Shown here: one piece after another, positions 11,613 to 24,141 of the stretch
Layout of the letters: every line of letters begins with the position of its first letter
How positions within the stretch are numbered: the first letter of the stretch is position 1
Assembly (NCBI RefSeq): GCF_030435805.1
Contig: NC_081308.1
Span: 132,042,936 to 132,106,935 of the forward strand
Direction of reading: 5' to 3'
From: Mustela lutreola
Taxonomy: Eukaryota; Chordata; Mammalia; Carnivora; Mustelidae
Length of the DNA stretch: 64,000 bases
Made by a program: the position numbers and the translations under genes
The notes under the pieces: model-generated
What the model was told of the DNA's origin: nothing
What the model saw: only the letters and a program-made list of their open reading frames with translations
The model's database searches: none

Positions 11613-13934
11613 TAATCAGCCAGAAATGGGTGTTTTAGCTTCCAGCAAACAGGCCAGGGCCATCTCGCCTGTTGGATTCCACAATGAGGACCACAAGACC
11701 GAGACTTCTCAAGTTCTAGAATACTTACGGCTTTTGGCCATGGCCTAGGGAAACATCCAGCTCAGAGTGCCCCCATCCCCAGGTGAGTCTGGAGGGTTTG
11801 GTTCATCTGCAGGGGGAGGCACAGGGGAAATTTCCCACTATGTTACTTCGGGGCCTCATCCCGGTTCCCTGACCTTTCTGCCTGCCCAGACAGGTTTCTC
11901 CTAGGAAATAGCGGACACAAGGTTGCCCGAAGCCAGGGCTCTGGGGAAGGCAGGCGGGAGGGAAGGGTGAGCTGCCAGACAGAGCAGCTTGCCCACAGAG
12001 GATGGTGCTGCCTCGTGGGAGACCACGCCAGGTCCTTCCCACCTCTCTCCTGAGCTTGGGGACTGGATCGCTTCTTCTCCTTCAGGCGAGAAGGGGCCGA
12101 TTTTCCATCCACCACAACAGGAAGGACTTAAAGCCCCCTTCCTACCCCCATGGAGGGTGGAGGACGGAGGCTACCTCCCTCCCAGCTGGGTCCCATTCCA
12201 GTCTAGCCCCTGGGCTTTGGCATGTGGGGTAGGAGGCAGGGGGGCGGCGGGGTGGGGGCATAAGGAGAGGACGCTAACAAGCGGTCTCCCCAGTGCCCCG
12301 GGCAATGACCTTCTGCATCAGCTCGGGATGAGCAGCCTCTGGCTGGGGCGGGGGGAAGACCAGGGCATCTGGGTGCGGAACGTGGGGGTGGTGATGGGCT
12401 GGGGTGCAGGCAACTGCCCGGGGATCAACCCTTCTGCTGGAAGGAGACATGGCCAGCCTAGCTCTGGAGCCTTCTGTGCGTTTACTCCTGTTTCCCTCTC
12501 TCACTGATCTCTCTCCATAGAGACATTGTTTGACCCTCATGTACGTTTGGCCAACAATCCTAGAGATCTCATTCTAGTTTATCTGGAGATACCACATTTA
12601 TTTTCTCTTTAACTACTGCTTTGTAGGGAGTGTATGTGTTTTCACAGGTTCTGAAGGATTCTGATACACGGCAAAGTTGGAGACTCCTCGTGCGTTGTGT
12701 TTTCCTTTAGAAAACGTGTCTACCTTTCCCTCGAGCGCTGGTGCGTGGGTTATTCTGGGTTCAGATGCAGTTCAGGTTGCAGGGTTGGGCCAGTGTCTTC
12801 CTACAGTCTCTGTGGGGGAGGGTTGGGACCTGGCTCCTGCTGAAGGCTCCTCCCGGACTCTGCTATCTGTTGTGGGTTGAACACGACATCCCCCCCAACC
12901 CCGGCCCAGAAACTGCTGGTACCTTTTTCACGCAGGAGCTCCAGGCGCACTGGTCCCCCCGTTCTCCCGGCCCACTTCTCAGCAGAAGGTCCCACCCTGC
13001 TGCCCCACGAGGGCCTCCATCTTTCCCGGGGTTTAGCCAAGCGTCTGCTGGTCTCTGCAGTCTACTGCTCAGCTGCTGTGCTCTGCCCTCTTTCTGTGGG
13101 GGAGCTGCGTGGGCCATAGTGGCCCCTCCATGCACCGTGCTGTCTTTCCTCTTTCCCTCTTCCTGGGGTCTCCTCGCCACCCTCCCCTCCTCCTGGGCAG
13201 GAACCAACTGCTCTTTCCCAGGCTCCACCCCCTGCCCCTTCTTTCTTGCCATGTGTGGGATGGCATCTCCTCTGTGGCCATTTCAGCAGCTACTACATAA
13301 CACAGTGACTCATCTTGTCCCTCCGCTTGTCCCAGCGTCATCTCCCATGCTCACGCACATGCTGCATTGCCCCGCCAGGCTCCACGTACATAACACAAGC
13401 GCGAACAGGAGATACGAAGAATTTTAGATATCAACAGTGGAGCAGTGCACCAAGCACCTGGGCGCTGGTGTGACAGCAGGGTCCCACGCCAAGGTCACAT
13501 ACCCAGGAAGCCAGCCTTGGTCACATCTAATGACATCTAGCAACAAGGGAGACAGGGTCTAAGTCTCAAGCTAGATGGTAATGTGTACACGTAAGACTCA
13601 AATGGGTTTTATTTCTAAAACGAAGAGGGGACACTAGGTATCAGAAGGTAATTCGAAGTCATCCCACAGTGATAGGATGAAAGCCTTTGGACAGAAACAG
13701 TACAAGCACCCCCTCCCCCTCCACTTCAGGCCGCCTTCGGATCTCTTCTCTGGAAAAGACTTACTTTTTCTCATGTTGTCCCGTGCAGTCGCTGGCTTTT
13801 CTATCTGGGGGTCTTTCCTTATCCATTTGTCCCCCCGGGGCCGCCCCTGCAGAGTATGGAAAGTATGACCTTCTTGGAGGTTACGTGGTGTCAGTACAGA
13901 TTTGGGGACCCTCCCCCCCAGATTGTCAGTCTTT

Positions 13935-14012
13935 TTCATTTTAGCCATTCCAGTAAGTATGTAGTGGTTTCTCATTGTGGGATTAATATGCATTTTCCCG
14001 ATGACCAAGGAT
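13935..14012 (-). repeat. Short L1 relic (antisense)
   Basis: tagccattccagtaagtatg, gtggtttctcattgtgg and tttcccgatgaccaagg are the antisense of the L1 ORF2 C-terminal region, as also seen at 3480-3560. Confidence 0.5.
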
Positions 14013-15270
14013 TCCAGGTCTGGTATAACAGGTGATGAGAATGGGCTCATGTCAACTGGCCAAGTCATTTGGTCTTCACTGGTGGGGGTGGTGTGGGAAG
14101 GAGCAGCACACAGCAGCTCTAGCATTTGCTTAGGAGCTGAGCAGGGAGTGGAACAAGCAAGAGAGGGCTCAGCGTTCTCCTTCACTGCGTGCCACTTCCT
14201 CTTTGGCTGGGGAGAAGTCTTGAGGGGACAGGAAGAAGGAGACACTAAACTGGGGCTGGGCCTGACCTGCTCCTTTCCCCCTGGGGTCCAGATAGATTTC
14301 TTTCAACTAAGCCTCAGTATCTTCCAGATTCTCCTCCCAGCCCAAACTAGCATTCAGGGTACATGTTTAAAGCAATGCTGTGCAGGAGTTGGTCTGAATA
14401 TGGGACAGAGGGATCCTGCAGAGGCGGGAAGCAAGGCTGGCAAAGCCAGTCACGAGGGGTTGTGTTTGTGGCCTCCTACTTCTCTTCTCAACACAGTTCT
14501 CTCTTTTCCCACCCTGGTCACCAGGGCCCCCATGCCCTCTGGGAACATGCTCCTGCACTAGACTTTTCTCCCTAGTTAGAACTTGCTTAGATATCTCAGC
14601 TGCCAAAAACTTCAGTTGGAGATTATCCACGGAAGGAAAGAGAATCATCCGAGAAAGCTTCAACGCCCTCGCCTGGGGAATCAGGCACATCATCTCAAGT
14701 GAGGCTCTTTTTATTTATTGTCTTGTATAAAATTGTGACATAACTTTTTTTGCAATTTGTAAGCCTACGACTCATTATCACTCCGGTGCTATTTTATAGA
14801 TGCTAAGATAACTAAAAGAAAACAATTTAGATTTCAGTACCCTTAACTGCACTTTTCTTTTCCTGCTCGAATAAGGAGTCACACAATTTCACCCCGCCCT
14901 GAGCCCGGAACATGATTCACTTCTGCCAAAGGGTTATGAACATAAACGATGTGTGCAATTCTTGGGTCATACGCTTTAAAACGGAAAATGCTTTTTAAAC
15001 TTCGATTTCCTGTCTGCTACACCTACCTCCCCCTGCTCCTTGTCACAGCTGGAGCTGTTTTGGAAACTGGAGAGGGAAGTCACGTGTCACTTGGTCGGAG
15101 AGCAGGATCTGGCTGGGATGGCCTCTTCTTTAGCCAGAGTGGAGAGTTTAGGGCCTTCTCGGGTCTTTCCTGAGCTATTGCTCAGCCCTGGACATGCGCA
15201 GAGCCCTATGCATGTTTGTGGCCTTTTGGATCCTCAGGAATATGACAGAACTTTTAAAAGTGCTCTATGG

Positions 15271-15436
15271 GGCGGTGCCCGGGCGGCTCAGTGGGTGAAG
15301 CGTCTGCCTTCGGCTCAGGTCAGGATCCCGGGGTCCTGATCAGGCCCACATCTGGCTTCCTGCTTGGGGGAGAGTCTGCTGCTCTCTCTCTTGTTCTCTC
15401 TCACTGACAAACAAATAAAATCTTAAAAAAATAATT
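15271..15436 (+). mobile_element. CAN-SINE, older subtype
   Basis: TSD aaagtgctctatgg/aaagtgcactatgg at 15257-15270 and 15437-15450. Confidence 0.93.
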
Positions 15437-15636
15437 AAAGTGCACTATGGACTTCTCATTCCCTAGCTTTTCCTTTTAAGATTTTTTGGTCAGCCCACTG
15501 TTTTTCCTGACTGTTATCTATTGCCTCAGGGGACCATGTTAATCCATTGCTTCTGATTTTTTTTCTGACAGGACTCCTGCCTGACAGGCTGTTCCTATAC
15601 GGTGAGCTCCAACTCAGGTCAAATAGAGACTGCTTT

Positions 15637-15781
15637 GGGGACATCTGGTAGCTCAGTTGGTTAAGCATTTGACTCAATTTCAGCTTAAGTCATGATCTCA
15701 GGTTTGTGAGATCGACCAGCATGGAGCCCGCTTAAGATTCCCTCTCTCTCTTGCCCCACCTCTAAAAATATAATAAAACAA
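15637..15781 (+). mobile_element. Old CAN-SINE
   Basis: Diverged, short copy (acatctggtagctcagttgg head, poor A-tail). TSD agactgcttt/agacagcttt at 15627-15636 and 15782-15791. Confidence 0.85.
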
Positions 15782-15791
15782 AGACAGCTTT

Positions 15792-18604
15792 TGAGTGGTG
15801 TCTTTCAGGGGTTAATTATGATTCTCTCAGAGCAGGACTCTGGAGGCTCTCCAGCCCCTTCTACCTTATCTGGCGGCTGCTAGGCTTCTGGCTTTCATCA
15901 CAAGAGCAGGTTTTCGGTTTTCAAGGCTACTGCAGAGCTAGGAAGAAGGGGATAGAAATGGGACAAGTAAAAATGCCATAAAGATCACTGTTCTTACTGC
16001 GATTCAGCTGATGGGGGGCTGGTGGTGTTGGATGGGGACTCACTTTGTGAAGCACCGGTCGGAGCTGAGGTCTCCCACCAGGACACAAACAAAAACTGGC
16101 CTCCTTTTTCTTCTTTACTAAGTTCAAACCACCAAACCAATGGGTGTATGAGAAAGAAGGGTGTTTTCTGTTCCAGGCAATTTCTCAGCATCTTTTCAGA
16201 CCAGTGCCTATAATGGGAAACACCGTCTCTAAATATAATATTTTAGAGCCCTGCTTGCCCAGTGGGATGGAAAGAGTACACTGGAAAATAGAAAAGCACG
16301 TCTTCTTCCCAAGGGCAGTTACACCATTTGTCACTAACGAGTACTTCGGGGAATTGTTTTCCCTGGGTCCTACAAGTCCCTGAAGCTCCTTGGGTTTCAT
16401 TCTGCCAACAGCTCCTGGTCTTTTCTTGACGATTGCATGCTGTCCCATGTCCATAGTTTCTGCTCTCCTGCTCTTGTGGATCAAGGCTCCAGAGAGTTCC
16501 CTGGATTGCTTCTCTGGAACTTCGCAGTGAGAGGTGGGTGAAAAGGACAGCCGGCTCCCACAGGCGGCAGTGAGGCCAGGTGGGGAAGCTAGAAAGACTC
16601 AAGTCTTGGCAGGCCGTTTTCCCTGGAATCAAGGGACATTTGTCTCATTCTGCTGCTGGGTTGATGAGATGGGCCAGACCTGCGCGTGTGATGTGCCTCA
16701 CGTGTGTTATGGAAACATGTGAGTGTTTGAGGCCCGTGAGCTTGGAGAGGGGTGCCAAGGTCCATGGGGCACTGGGTGAAGGAGGCATTCTGGGGAGCTT
16801 CAGTTGATCAAGCATGAAGAAGAGACAGGAGACACAGGGCAGCTGTGGGATTCCTGCTGCAGGTGAGCTGGGAGAACTGGTCTGGGGACCCAAGTTGCTG
16901 TCCAAGTTGCAGGCACAGTCCGAGACCGAGCACTGCGGAGACAACTGCCATTCTAGCCATTCCATGCGTCCCCACTGTCTCTGTGTACTGCTTGCCTGGC
17001 CCGAACCGAGAGCTGGCTCGGAGCTGAAGGGTCAGAGAGCTCATGAACACTTTCCAGAGCATCCACAGGACTTGAACAGAGTTGAGTTGATATCCACAGG
17101 TGGGAGGTGGCCTGGGTCAGGCAATGACAGCACTCTGGAGGCATATGGGACCACACAGGCAAAGCTGGATGCTGTGTCGATGGTGTGCACTCCTAGTTTC
17201 ACTAGCACACACGGGTGTGTGTGTGTGTGTGTATGTGGGGGGTGGCTTATGTATTATGGGGGGCAGCATATGTATTATGTGTGTAGATAATTAGCACACG
17301 CACAGAGAGCCACGCACATATGTGCATGTGAAGATTGTACTGTCAGTAACCCTGTCCCATGCAGGAGACTGGCCTTTGTTCCAGGCCAACAGCTTCCAAT
17401 CGAATTTTCAAATATACAGAGAATTTTGCGTGTGAACAGTAGACGAATGGTCTCTCTGAGGGAGAGAGGACTGCTCTCCATCCCAGCAATCAGGGAGAAT
17501 GGGGAGGGACTTGGAGTGTCTTTGAGTAGGACCGCAGCCCCTTCCTGGGATACTGCAAGAGGGAGGGAGACCTATGAGTGGGGCGGGGGCCCCAGGTACA
17601 GGACACTTTTGGTACAGGCACGAGGTGCTCAGGAAGGAAGTGAAGACAGGCTTCTAGGTGGGGACTTCTGCTTGCACTGGGAATGCCAGCTGCTGTTTCC
17701 TCGGGGACTGGGGACTGAGCAAAACCACTTTCCGGGCAGAGGAACAGGGTGGGTTAGCACTGAAGAGAGAAGCCCGTCTTCTCTAACCCTAACCCCAGGC
17801 TTCTGAGCTGGCCTTGGTCACTCTCTGGTATGCAGCAGGATTTGGGGTCTGCCCAGGGTGCCAGGGCCATGAGCAGAAGGGGGTCATGTGTTCCCTGCAT
17901 AGCTGTCCAAGCTGAGCCTTTGAGATGACCCTGGAGGAGGAGCCCTGGGCAGGGTCTGCCAAGGCTGAGCTTCTAGTTCTCTGTCTCTGGGATAAGGCCC
18001 TGGCAGCCGCCATGTGAAAAAGCACAGGGTGGCAGGGAGGGAGGCTGGGGCAAAGGTAGCCACAAGTTCAGGAGGCGCCCGGCATGTAGGAAGGGTCCAG
18101 CTGTGTCTGTAGTAGCCAGACAGGGTTAGTCAAGCTCTGAGCACCTGACTGCTGTGACCAAGCCCACAGAGCCCACCACACCAAGCCCAGAGGACAGGAG
18201 GAGATGTGTGGTTGGGTGCACTTGGCATTGGTAGACATCTCCAGGTGGGGGGTGGAGGGGGAGGGAAAAGGGCTGGTTCTGGCAAACCTGTCATCTTAGA
18301 GTTCTTGCGTCTGATCGAGCCTGTCGTGCAGGGGACATCGAGGGCACACCGGACCCTGGGCCCCGGGGGTCCTACCAGTTCAGCTGACGTTCAGCCTCCA
18401 GGGATCCCACCATCCCCCGTGGAGGAGACAGGCCTGTGGCGGCTGCATCTGCGTCCCCAATGCTCCCGTCGCCTTCTGTCCCTCAGAGGATCTTTAGTCC
18501 GACGACCTCCAGCACCCGTCTGTGCTTCTAAAGCATCATTACCCAAACGCACAGGACACGGGTGTGGGCCGTGGGGACTGTGTAATCATCCAGACGTGTG
18601 TACC
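15792..18604. other. Gene-poor, low-repeat sequence
   Basis: No SINE or LINE recognised for 2.8 kb, unusual here. Frames of 60-158 codons overlap on both strands and show no motif. A GT microsatellite at 17213 is the only clear feature. Confidence 0.4.
17213..17236. repeat. (GT)n microsatellite
   Basis: About eleven GT units followed by atgtggggggtgg. Confidence 0.85.
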
Positions 18605-18614
18605 CCTCAGCTCC

Positions 18615-18806
18615 TTTCCCCGAGATTGATTGATTGATTGAATGAATGATTGCTAGAGCATGGGGGGAGGGGCAGAGGGGAACCCCAAGCTCCACACCGA
18701 ACACGGAGCCCAACGCGGCGCTCCATCTCACAACCCCACGATCACGACCCAAGCTGAAATCAAGAGTTGGGCGCCCAACCCACTGAGTCCCCCAGACGCC
18801 CCTGTT
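18615..18806 (-). mobile_element. Old CAN-SINE
   Basis: Diverged antisense copy with a (TGAT)n tail; TSD cctcagctcc at 18605-18614 and 18807-18816. Confidence 0.88.
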
Positions 18807-19339
18807 CCTCAGCTCCCTTAGCCAGTGCCCTATGCTAGACCTTTCCACCGCTTGTCACCCGTCAGGACTATAAACTGGGCTGCAATGAACACCATGGCCC
18901 GTTGGCTTTCGTGCGGGAGATTTGTAGAAGGGGACTGGGGTCAAAGAGCAAGCCCTCTTTCCCGCGCTTGACACACAGGACCGGACCGCAGCCCCGGCAG
19001 CTTGCGCCCGTCATGCGTGAAAGTGTCCATTTCCCTACGTCCCACCTCAGACAGGAGGTGCTTGGTCGTGTACACCTTGGTAAGACCAAACCCATGCGGT
19101 AACCCAAATCCCATCTCAGTGCCGCTCCACTTTCCCTGAGATGCTGGTGTAAGCAGGTGACACCGTGTGTGACGTTTGGCCCGCGCCGGCTCTGCTGAGA
19201 ACCGTCCGCTCATATCCTCTGCCTGGTTTCTGTTCGGGACAGTCACGTTTCTCCCCCGGCTGGTCAGTGTTCTGTCTGTGTTCAGAATGCCAAAGCTTTA
19301 TCACACTGGGAAAGCGCTTTTCCTCCTCACGGCTTACTT

Positions 19340-19398
19340 AAAAAATATATATATAAATAATATTTTTATATTATAAAATATAATATATATTTATATAC

Positions 19399-19443
<45 letters not shown>
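19340..19443. repeat. AT-rich/(TA)n microsatellite
   Basis: Mixed AT tract ending in a pure (TA) run of about 17 units at 19409-19442, directly at the head of a SINE. Confidence 0.95.
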
Positions 19444-19445
<2 letters not shown>

Positions 19446-19626
19446 GCACCTGGGTGGCTCAGTGGGTTAGGACTCTGCCTTCGGCTCAGGTCATGATCTC
19501 AGGGTCCTGGGATCGAGCCCCTCGTCAGGCTCTCTGCTCAGTGGGGAGCCTGCTTCCTCCTCTCTCTCTGCCTGCCTCTCTGCCTGCTTGTGATCTCTCT
19601 TTCTGTCAAAAAAATAAAATCTTTAA
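19444..19626 (+). mobile_element. CAN-SINE between two AT microsatellites
   Basis: Sense copy with a (TA)n tract on its 5' side and a TA/CA tract growing out of its tail. Confidence 0.95.
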
Positions 19627-19680
19627 TATATATATACACACACACACACACACATATATATACACAGATACAGATAATGC
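19627..19680. repeat. (TA)n(CA)n(TA)n microsatellite
   Basis: Compound dinucleotide run extending from the SINE A-tail. Confidence 0.93.
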
Positions 19681-20174
19681 TGTAGATATATACGCGCACA
19701 CTTCGGGCACCAGCGGCAGATCGCAGCTCTGGCTGAGTGAGCAGGCTCACTGGAGGGCCCTGGAGGAGCTCCCGTGTCGGGTGGGACGGGGCGGGAGCCA
19801 GAGCCCCTCTGAGGAGTCTCGTTGGCGTGACTCGGACCGGCTCTGTCCAAGCACCGGCTCTCAGCGACTCAGCTCCAGCCACTTTCCATCTCTCTGTGTC
19901 TCTCTTCCTCCTCCCCGTTCCCTGAGAGAGCGAGTGAGCCTGTGATTGGCGTAGGCTGGGTCACCGTCCCGAGGGGACAGGGATGACGGAGCGGGGGTCG
20001 AGGTTAGTGGGTCGCGGCGGTCTGCCACCTGCACGCTGAGGTCTCTGCACGAGGCGGGAGCCGGCCGTGGCGGGGACAGTGGGCCGCAGCAGAGTCCTCG
20101 TAAATGTCTGCGGACAGAATGGTTCCCTTGAGAGACAGCGATGGGCAAGGGGGCTGCACAGCGCGGGCCTCAGA

Positions 20175-21190
20175 TGGCTAAGTGTTCTTTGTAAACTTTT
20201 TCTATGACTTTTTATTGTGGTAAAATTCATATAACATGAATTGACCATTTTAAAGTATTAAATTCAGTCGCTTTTAGTACACTGACAATGTTGTATACAG
20301 TTACAAACCTTTTCATCAGTCCCAAAGGAGACCTTGTACACATTAAGCACTTTGCATTCACTATCTCCCGCACTTCTGACAACCATTAGTCTTTCTGTTT
20401 CTGTAGATTTGCCTCTTCTTGGTATTCCACTTGTGTGGAATCACATACTATATGGCCCTTTGTGTTTGGCTTCTCTCATTTAGCATAACATTTTCAATAT
20501 TTTCATCGATGTTTCAGGACACATTAGTTCACTAATTTACGTGCCCGAATAGTATTCTATTGTGCAGCTAGACCACATTTTGTTCTTCTATTCATCGGTT
20601 GACATATACATGAGTTGTTTTCACCTTCCTGCTATTATGAATAGTACTGCTGTGAACATGTACGTGCAAGTTTCTATTTGAACACCGGCTCAAATCCACT
20701 ATTGAGGCCTTATCATGAATTGTTCCTTCCAATTTTTGTCAGTTCTACATTTTCTATTTGGTTCCTTTTTATAATTTTTAACAACTTGTTGATATTTTCT
20801 ATTTGTTGAGATGTTGTTCTGGCTTCCTTTAACCTTTTGAACATATTTAAGAAGATTAAAGAGTTTTTGTAGTGAGTCCAATATCCGTGTCTCTTTACAA
20901 AGTAATTTCTTTTCATCCTGTGAATAGGCCATACATACGTGTTTCTTTGCATGCCTCAATTTTTTCTTTGCATGCCTCTGGACATCTGGAATGTCCAGAT
21001 AACGTGGTAATAATGGAAATTCGATTTTTCCTTCTCATCAGTGTTTGCTTGTGTTGCTTTCTATCATGTGTAGCTGCTTTCTGGTTTGGCGACTTTTCTA
21101 AACTATTTTCCAAAAACTATGCTTTATCATGTGTGGTCTCTGAAGTCTCTGTTCTTTTAGCTTTGGGTCAGATCATGGTTTTCCAGAGAT
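20175..21190. mobile_element. Old L1-type repeat remains
   Basis: Contains attgtggtaaaattcatata, ccattttaaagtattaaatt, ctggcttct-like, attctattgtgcagctagac, gttttcaccttcctgctatt and, further on, tttggttcctttttataatt and tgagtccaatatccgtgtct. These follow the order of widespread old L1 repeats. A short tandem duplication of ttctttgcatgcct is present near 20941-20975. Confidence 0.55.
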
Positions 21191-21194
21191 ATCC

Positions 21195-21993
21195 TTAAAC
21201 ACTAGAGGGAGAGAAAAAGGAAAGAAATAAAAAGAATAAGATAGTCTCCCGGTCTTTGAAATTTGGCTCTGTGTTGGGGCACTTTTTCAAAGCTTAGCTG
21301 GTCTGTTTATAACTGTGCCTTAGCCTTCATTTCCTATGTTTCCCTGAGCCTAAATATCAGTGGACGGGAAGCTTGTAGTGTACTCAGGTCTTTTCTGAAC
21401 ATGCATCCAGCCCTGGGCGGGCATATGACTGTCTATATTTTCCCATTACAAGCAGAAGCTTCTCAAAGCCAATCTTCCCCAAAGTGACTTTCCCCAGTTT
21501 TTCCTCCAATGCATTTGGTATGTGTATCGTTTGTCCCACCTGTAATTTTTTTGCCTTAAGAGGAAATGTCTTGTTCATTATTCTTAAGGGACACCCTCCT
21601 GGCTACTTTTTTGTCCTGAGGGAGTTCTGAGTTAGGTGAAACAAAGGCTAATGCCTGGTGTCAGTCCTTCAGGGAATTTCCGTATAGGTCCAAACAGACA
21701 AGCACAGCTTCTTGGGAACAAAGTCTGATGTCCCCTCTTCTGAGCCTAGCTGGGAATGTAGACTGCCTTCTTCGAGACTGCTTCTATGCAAGGCTAAAGG
21801 TAAAACACCAGGAAGTTCTACTGTGTTTAACCCGCTCTTTTCTTGATTCAACATTTGCTTCACTTTTGGAAATATTTGGGTATTTTGGGGAGTTCTGGCA
21901 ACATTGATTCTGACCACTTTTGTTAATGTTTTCACTGTTTCTGTGGAGGGATAGGCCCTTAGAGCTTCCTTGTTCTGCTATTTTTGCTGATGT
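21195..21993. other. Non-coding, nothing recognised
   Basis: No repeat family or coding motif identified. Confidence 0.35.
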
Positions 21994-22007
21994 CACTCTT
22001 GGCATTT

Positions 22008-22206
22008 AAAAAAAAGATTTTATTGATTTATTTGAGACAGAGAGAGATAGAGATACAGAGAGACAAAGAGAGAAGCACAAGTGGGGAGGGGCAGAGGGAG
22101 AAGCAGGTTCCCTGCTGAGCAGGAAGCCCAACATGGGGCTCCATCCCAGGACCCTAGGATCATGAGTGAAAGGCAGATGCTTAATGGACTGAGTCTTTAG
22201 GTGCCC
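22008..22206 (-). mobile_element. CAN-SINE, older subtype
   Basis: Antisense; imperfect TSD cactcttggcattt/cacacttgggattt at 21994-22007 and 22207-22220. Confidence 0.9.
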
Positions 22207-22223
22207 CACACTTGGGATTTTTT

Positions 22224-22405
22224 AAAAAGATTTTATTTATTTATTTGACAGAGATCATAGGTAGGCAGAGAGGCAGGCAGAGAGAGAGGAGGAAGTAGGC
22301 TCCCCGCTGAGCAGAGAGCCTGATGTGGGGGCTCGATCCCAGGACCCTGAGATCATGACCTGAGCCGAAGGCAGCGGCTTAACCCACTGAGCCACCCAGG
22401 CGCCC
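22224..22405 (-). mobile_element. CAN-SINE beside an older one
   Basis: TSD gggatttttt at 22214-22223 and 22406-22415, so it landed in the right TSD of the neighbour at 22008. Confidence 0.93.
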
Positions 22406-22729
22406 GGGATTTTTTTTTTTTTAAAGGAGATGAAATACTGGGCTGGAAAGTAGCACTGGGAAGGAGGAAAGGCCACTGATCCTACCTCCTAGCCCTGAGG
22501 TACGCGGGGTGTGAGAAGAAAAGATGATCTACCTTGAAGAGCTGCTAGAACTTAGTGTCTTCAGGTATGGAGCAAACCTCCTTGAAGGCAGAGAGTAGAA
22601 AGAATGTGTTGAGAAGACAGTGGTTATAAATCATGAGTTCTAGAGTGCCCTGTGCATGTGGGAGTCTGAAGGGAGAGCTTTGGGGGAGACAGCTGGGCTG
22701 AAGGAAAGGACATCCCGACTCTGGTACTT

Positions 22730-23060
22730 TGAGACGAGGTTTTCATTCCAGTCCTACTAAATGTTGTAAAAATCAAGAAATAATGTGAAGTTTTTACAAG
22801 TGCCGTCTTCGCATCCATTAGATTCATAATGTAGTTTTTCCCTTCCATCAATTCATGCGATGATTTGCATTAGTAGATGTCGTAATAGCAGTCATTCCTG
22901 TCTTCCTGTGTATTGAAGATACATGCCTCATTATTCTGTGCACATGCTTGTTGTTGCCGGGTTTGGGTTTCAGTATTACGCTGGCTCGAGGCCATGCTGA
23001 TTCCATGGTGAGGCAGACAGATGGCATTCTTTCCCTTGTCAATTTTCAATATTTGAAGAG
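22730..23060 (-). mobile_element. Very degraded L1 ORF2 fragment (antisense)
   Basis: ttcgcatccattagattc, atgtagtttttcccttccat and gatgatttgcattagtagat are diverged antisense forms of the L1 reverse-transcriptase region. Confidence 0.45.
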
Positions 23061-24141
23061 GGGATTAGTGGGCTGAAAATCTGATGAATTAAAATGATTC
23101 TTTCTTAAACGCACCTGGATTAAAAGCATGTGGTTTATTTTTAGGTGGAGATCTGTGAAATATTTTTCAGTGTCTTCCATGGATATTTGTTTACTTATTA
23201 TCTGCCTGTTTTTGAGTCAATCGTTTAAAATCAGATTTTGCTAAGTTTTCCACTTTATTTGATTTTTGGATTTTCGAATGTAGATGTGCCTATCTAGTGG
23301 AATTACATCACATGAGCATTCAGCCTTTGCGGATTCCATAACATGAATTTGAAAGGAGAGACAAAGATACAAAGACAAAACTTCTTAGGATATGCCCTCA
23401 GGTATGAGAAGGCTTCATGAGCCCTGAGTCCCTAATCGTGCTCATGCTTCAAACTTAGTCCATCTCAGAACCCTTTTGAAAGACATATTAACATCCATCG
23501 AGCATAGTTTAGACAAACGGTACGTGTTTATTGTTGAAAATAGATGCAAGTTAAGATCTCACAACCCAGAGATAACCACTATTTGCGTTTTGGTGAACAT
23601 ACTTTCATGCATTTCTTGGTGAATAAACCGTATCAATATAGATGTCTGTGTATATCTTTACAAAGCATATATACTTGTGTCTACCTACGCACACACACAC
23701 GCGCGTGCGCAAACCCAGGATTTTGCTTCATGGCCATCACCCAAACCCCTGCATGGGTAAAGTGAAAAAGCCCACAAGGATCCAACTGGTGTCCCCGTTG
23801 TGACAACTGAGCTAACCCTCCACCCACTCTCCCCAAGCCAGGCCCCCCCATTCAGTTCCATCTTCTTCTCTCCCTGGTCCTTCTTTCTGTCTTGAGAAAG
23901 AAGACAAGCTCCTAAGTGAGGAGAGTCTCAAGGACGGCCTCAGCTCGCCTGCCTTGCCGTCTCTGGTGACCAGACAGCCCCCACTCTCCTGTCCTCACTA
24001 TCCCAGGTCAGAGTTCCTCCCCAAAGTGCCACTAAGTATGATTTTGGCCAGTGATGGTAGTTGCTGGGCGTGCTTTCCCAGATTGCCTGCGCTCCTGCTG
24101 ACAGTGGTATTTTCAATGCGTATTTATAGAGACCAGCCGCC

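Larger units (their letters stand above)
10768..15256. other. Gene-poor, moderately G+C-rich sequence
   Basis: Many overlapping frames on both strands (up to about 228 codons at 12741-13427) without motifs or plausible splice patterns. Only a dinucleotide tract (11573) and a short L1 relic (13935) were identified. Confidence 0.4.

Noticed and set aside
12741-13427. 228-codon + frame, with overlapping long minus frames
   Set aside because: Long frames on both strands of the same G+C-rich block and no recognisable domain; composition effect.
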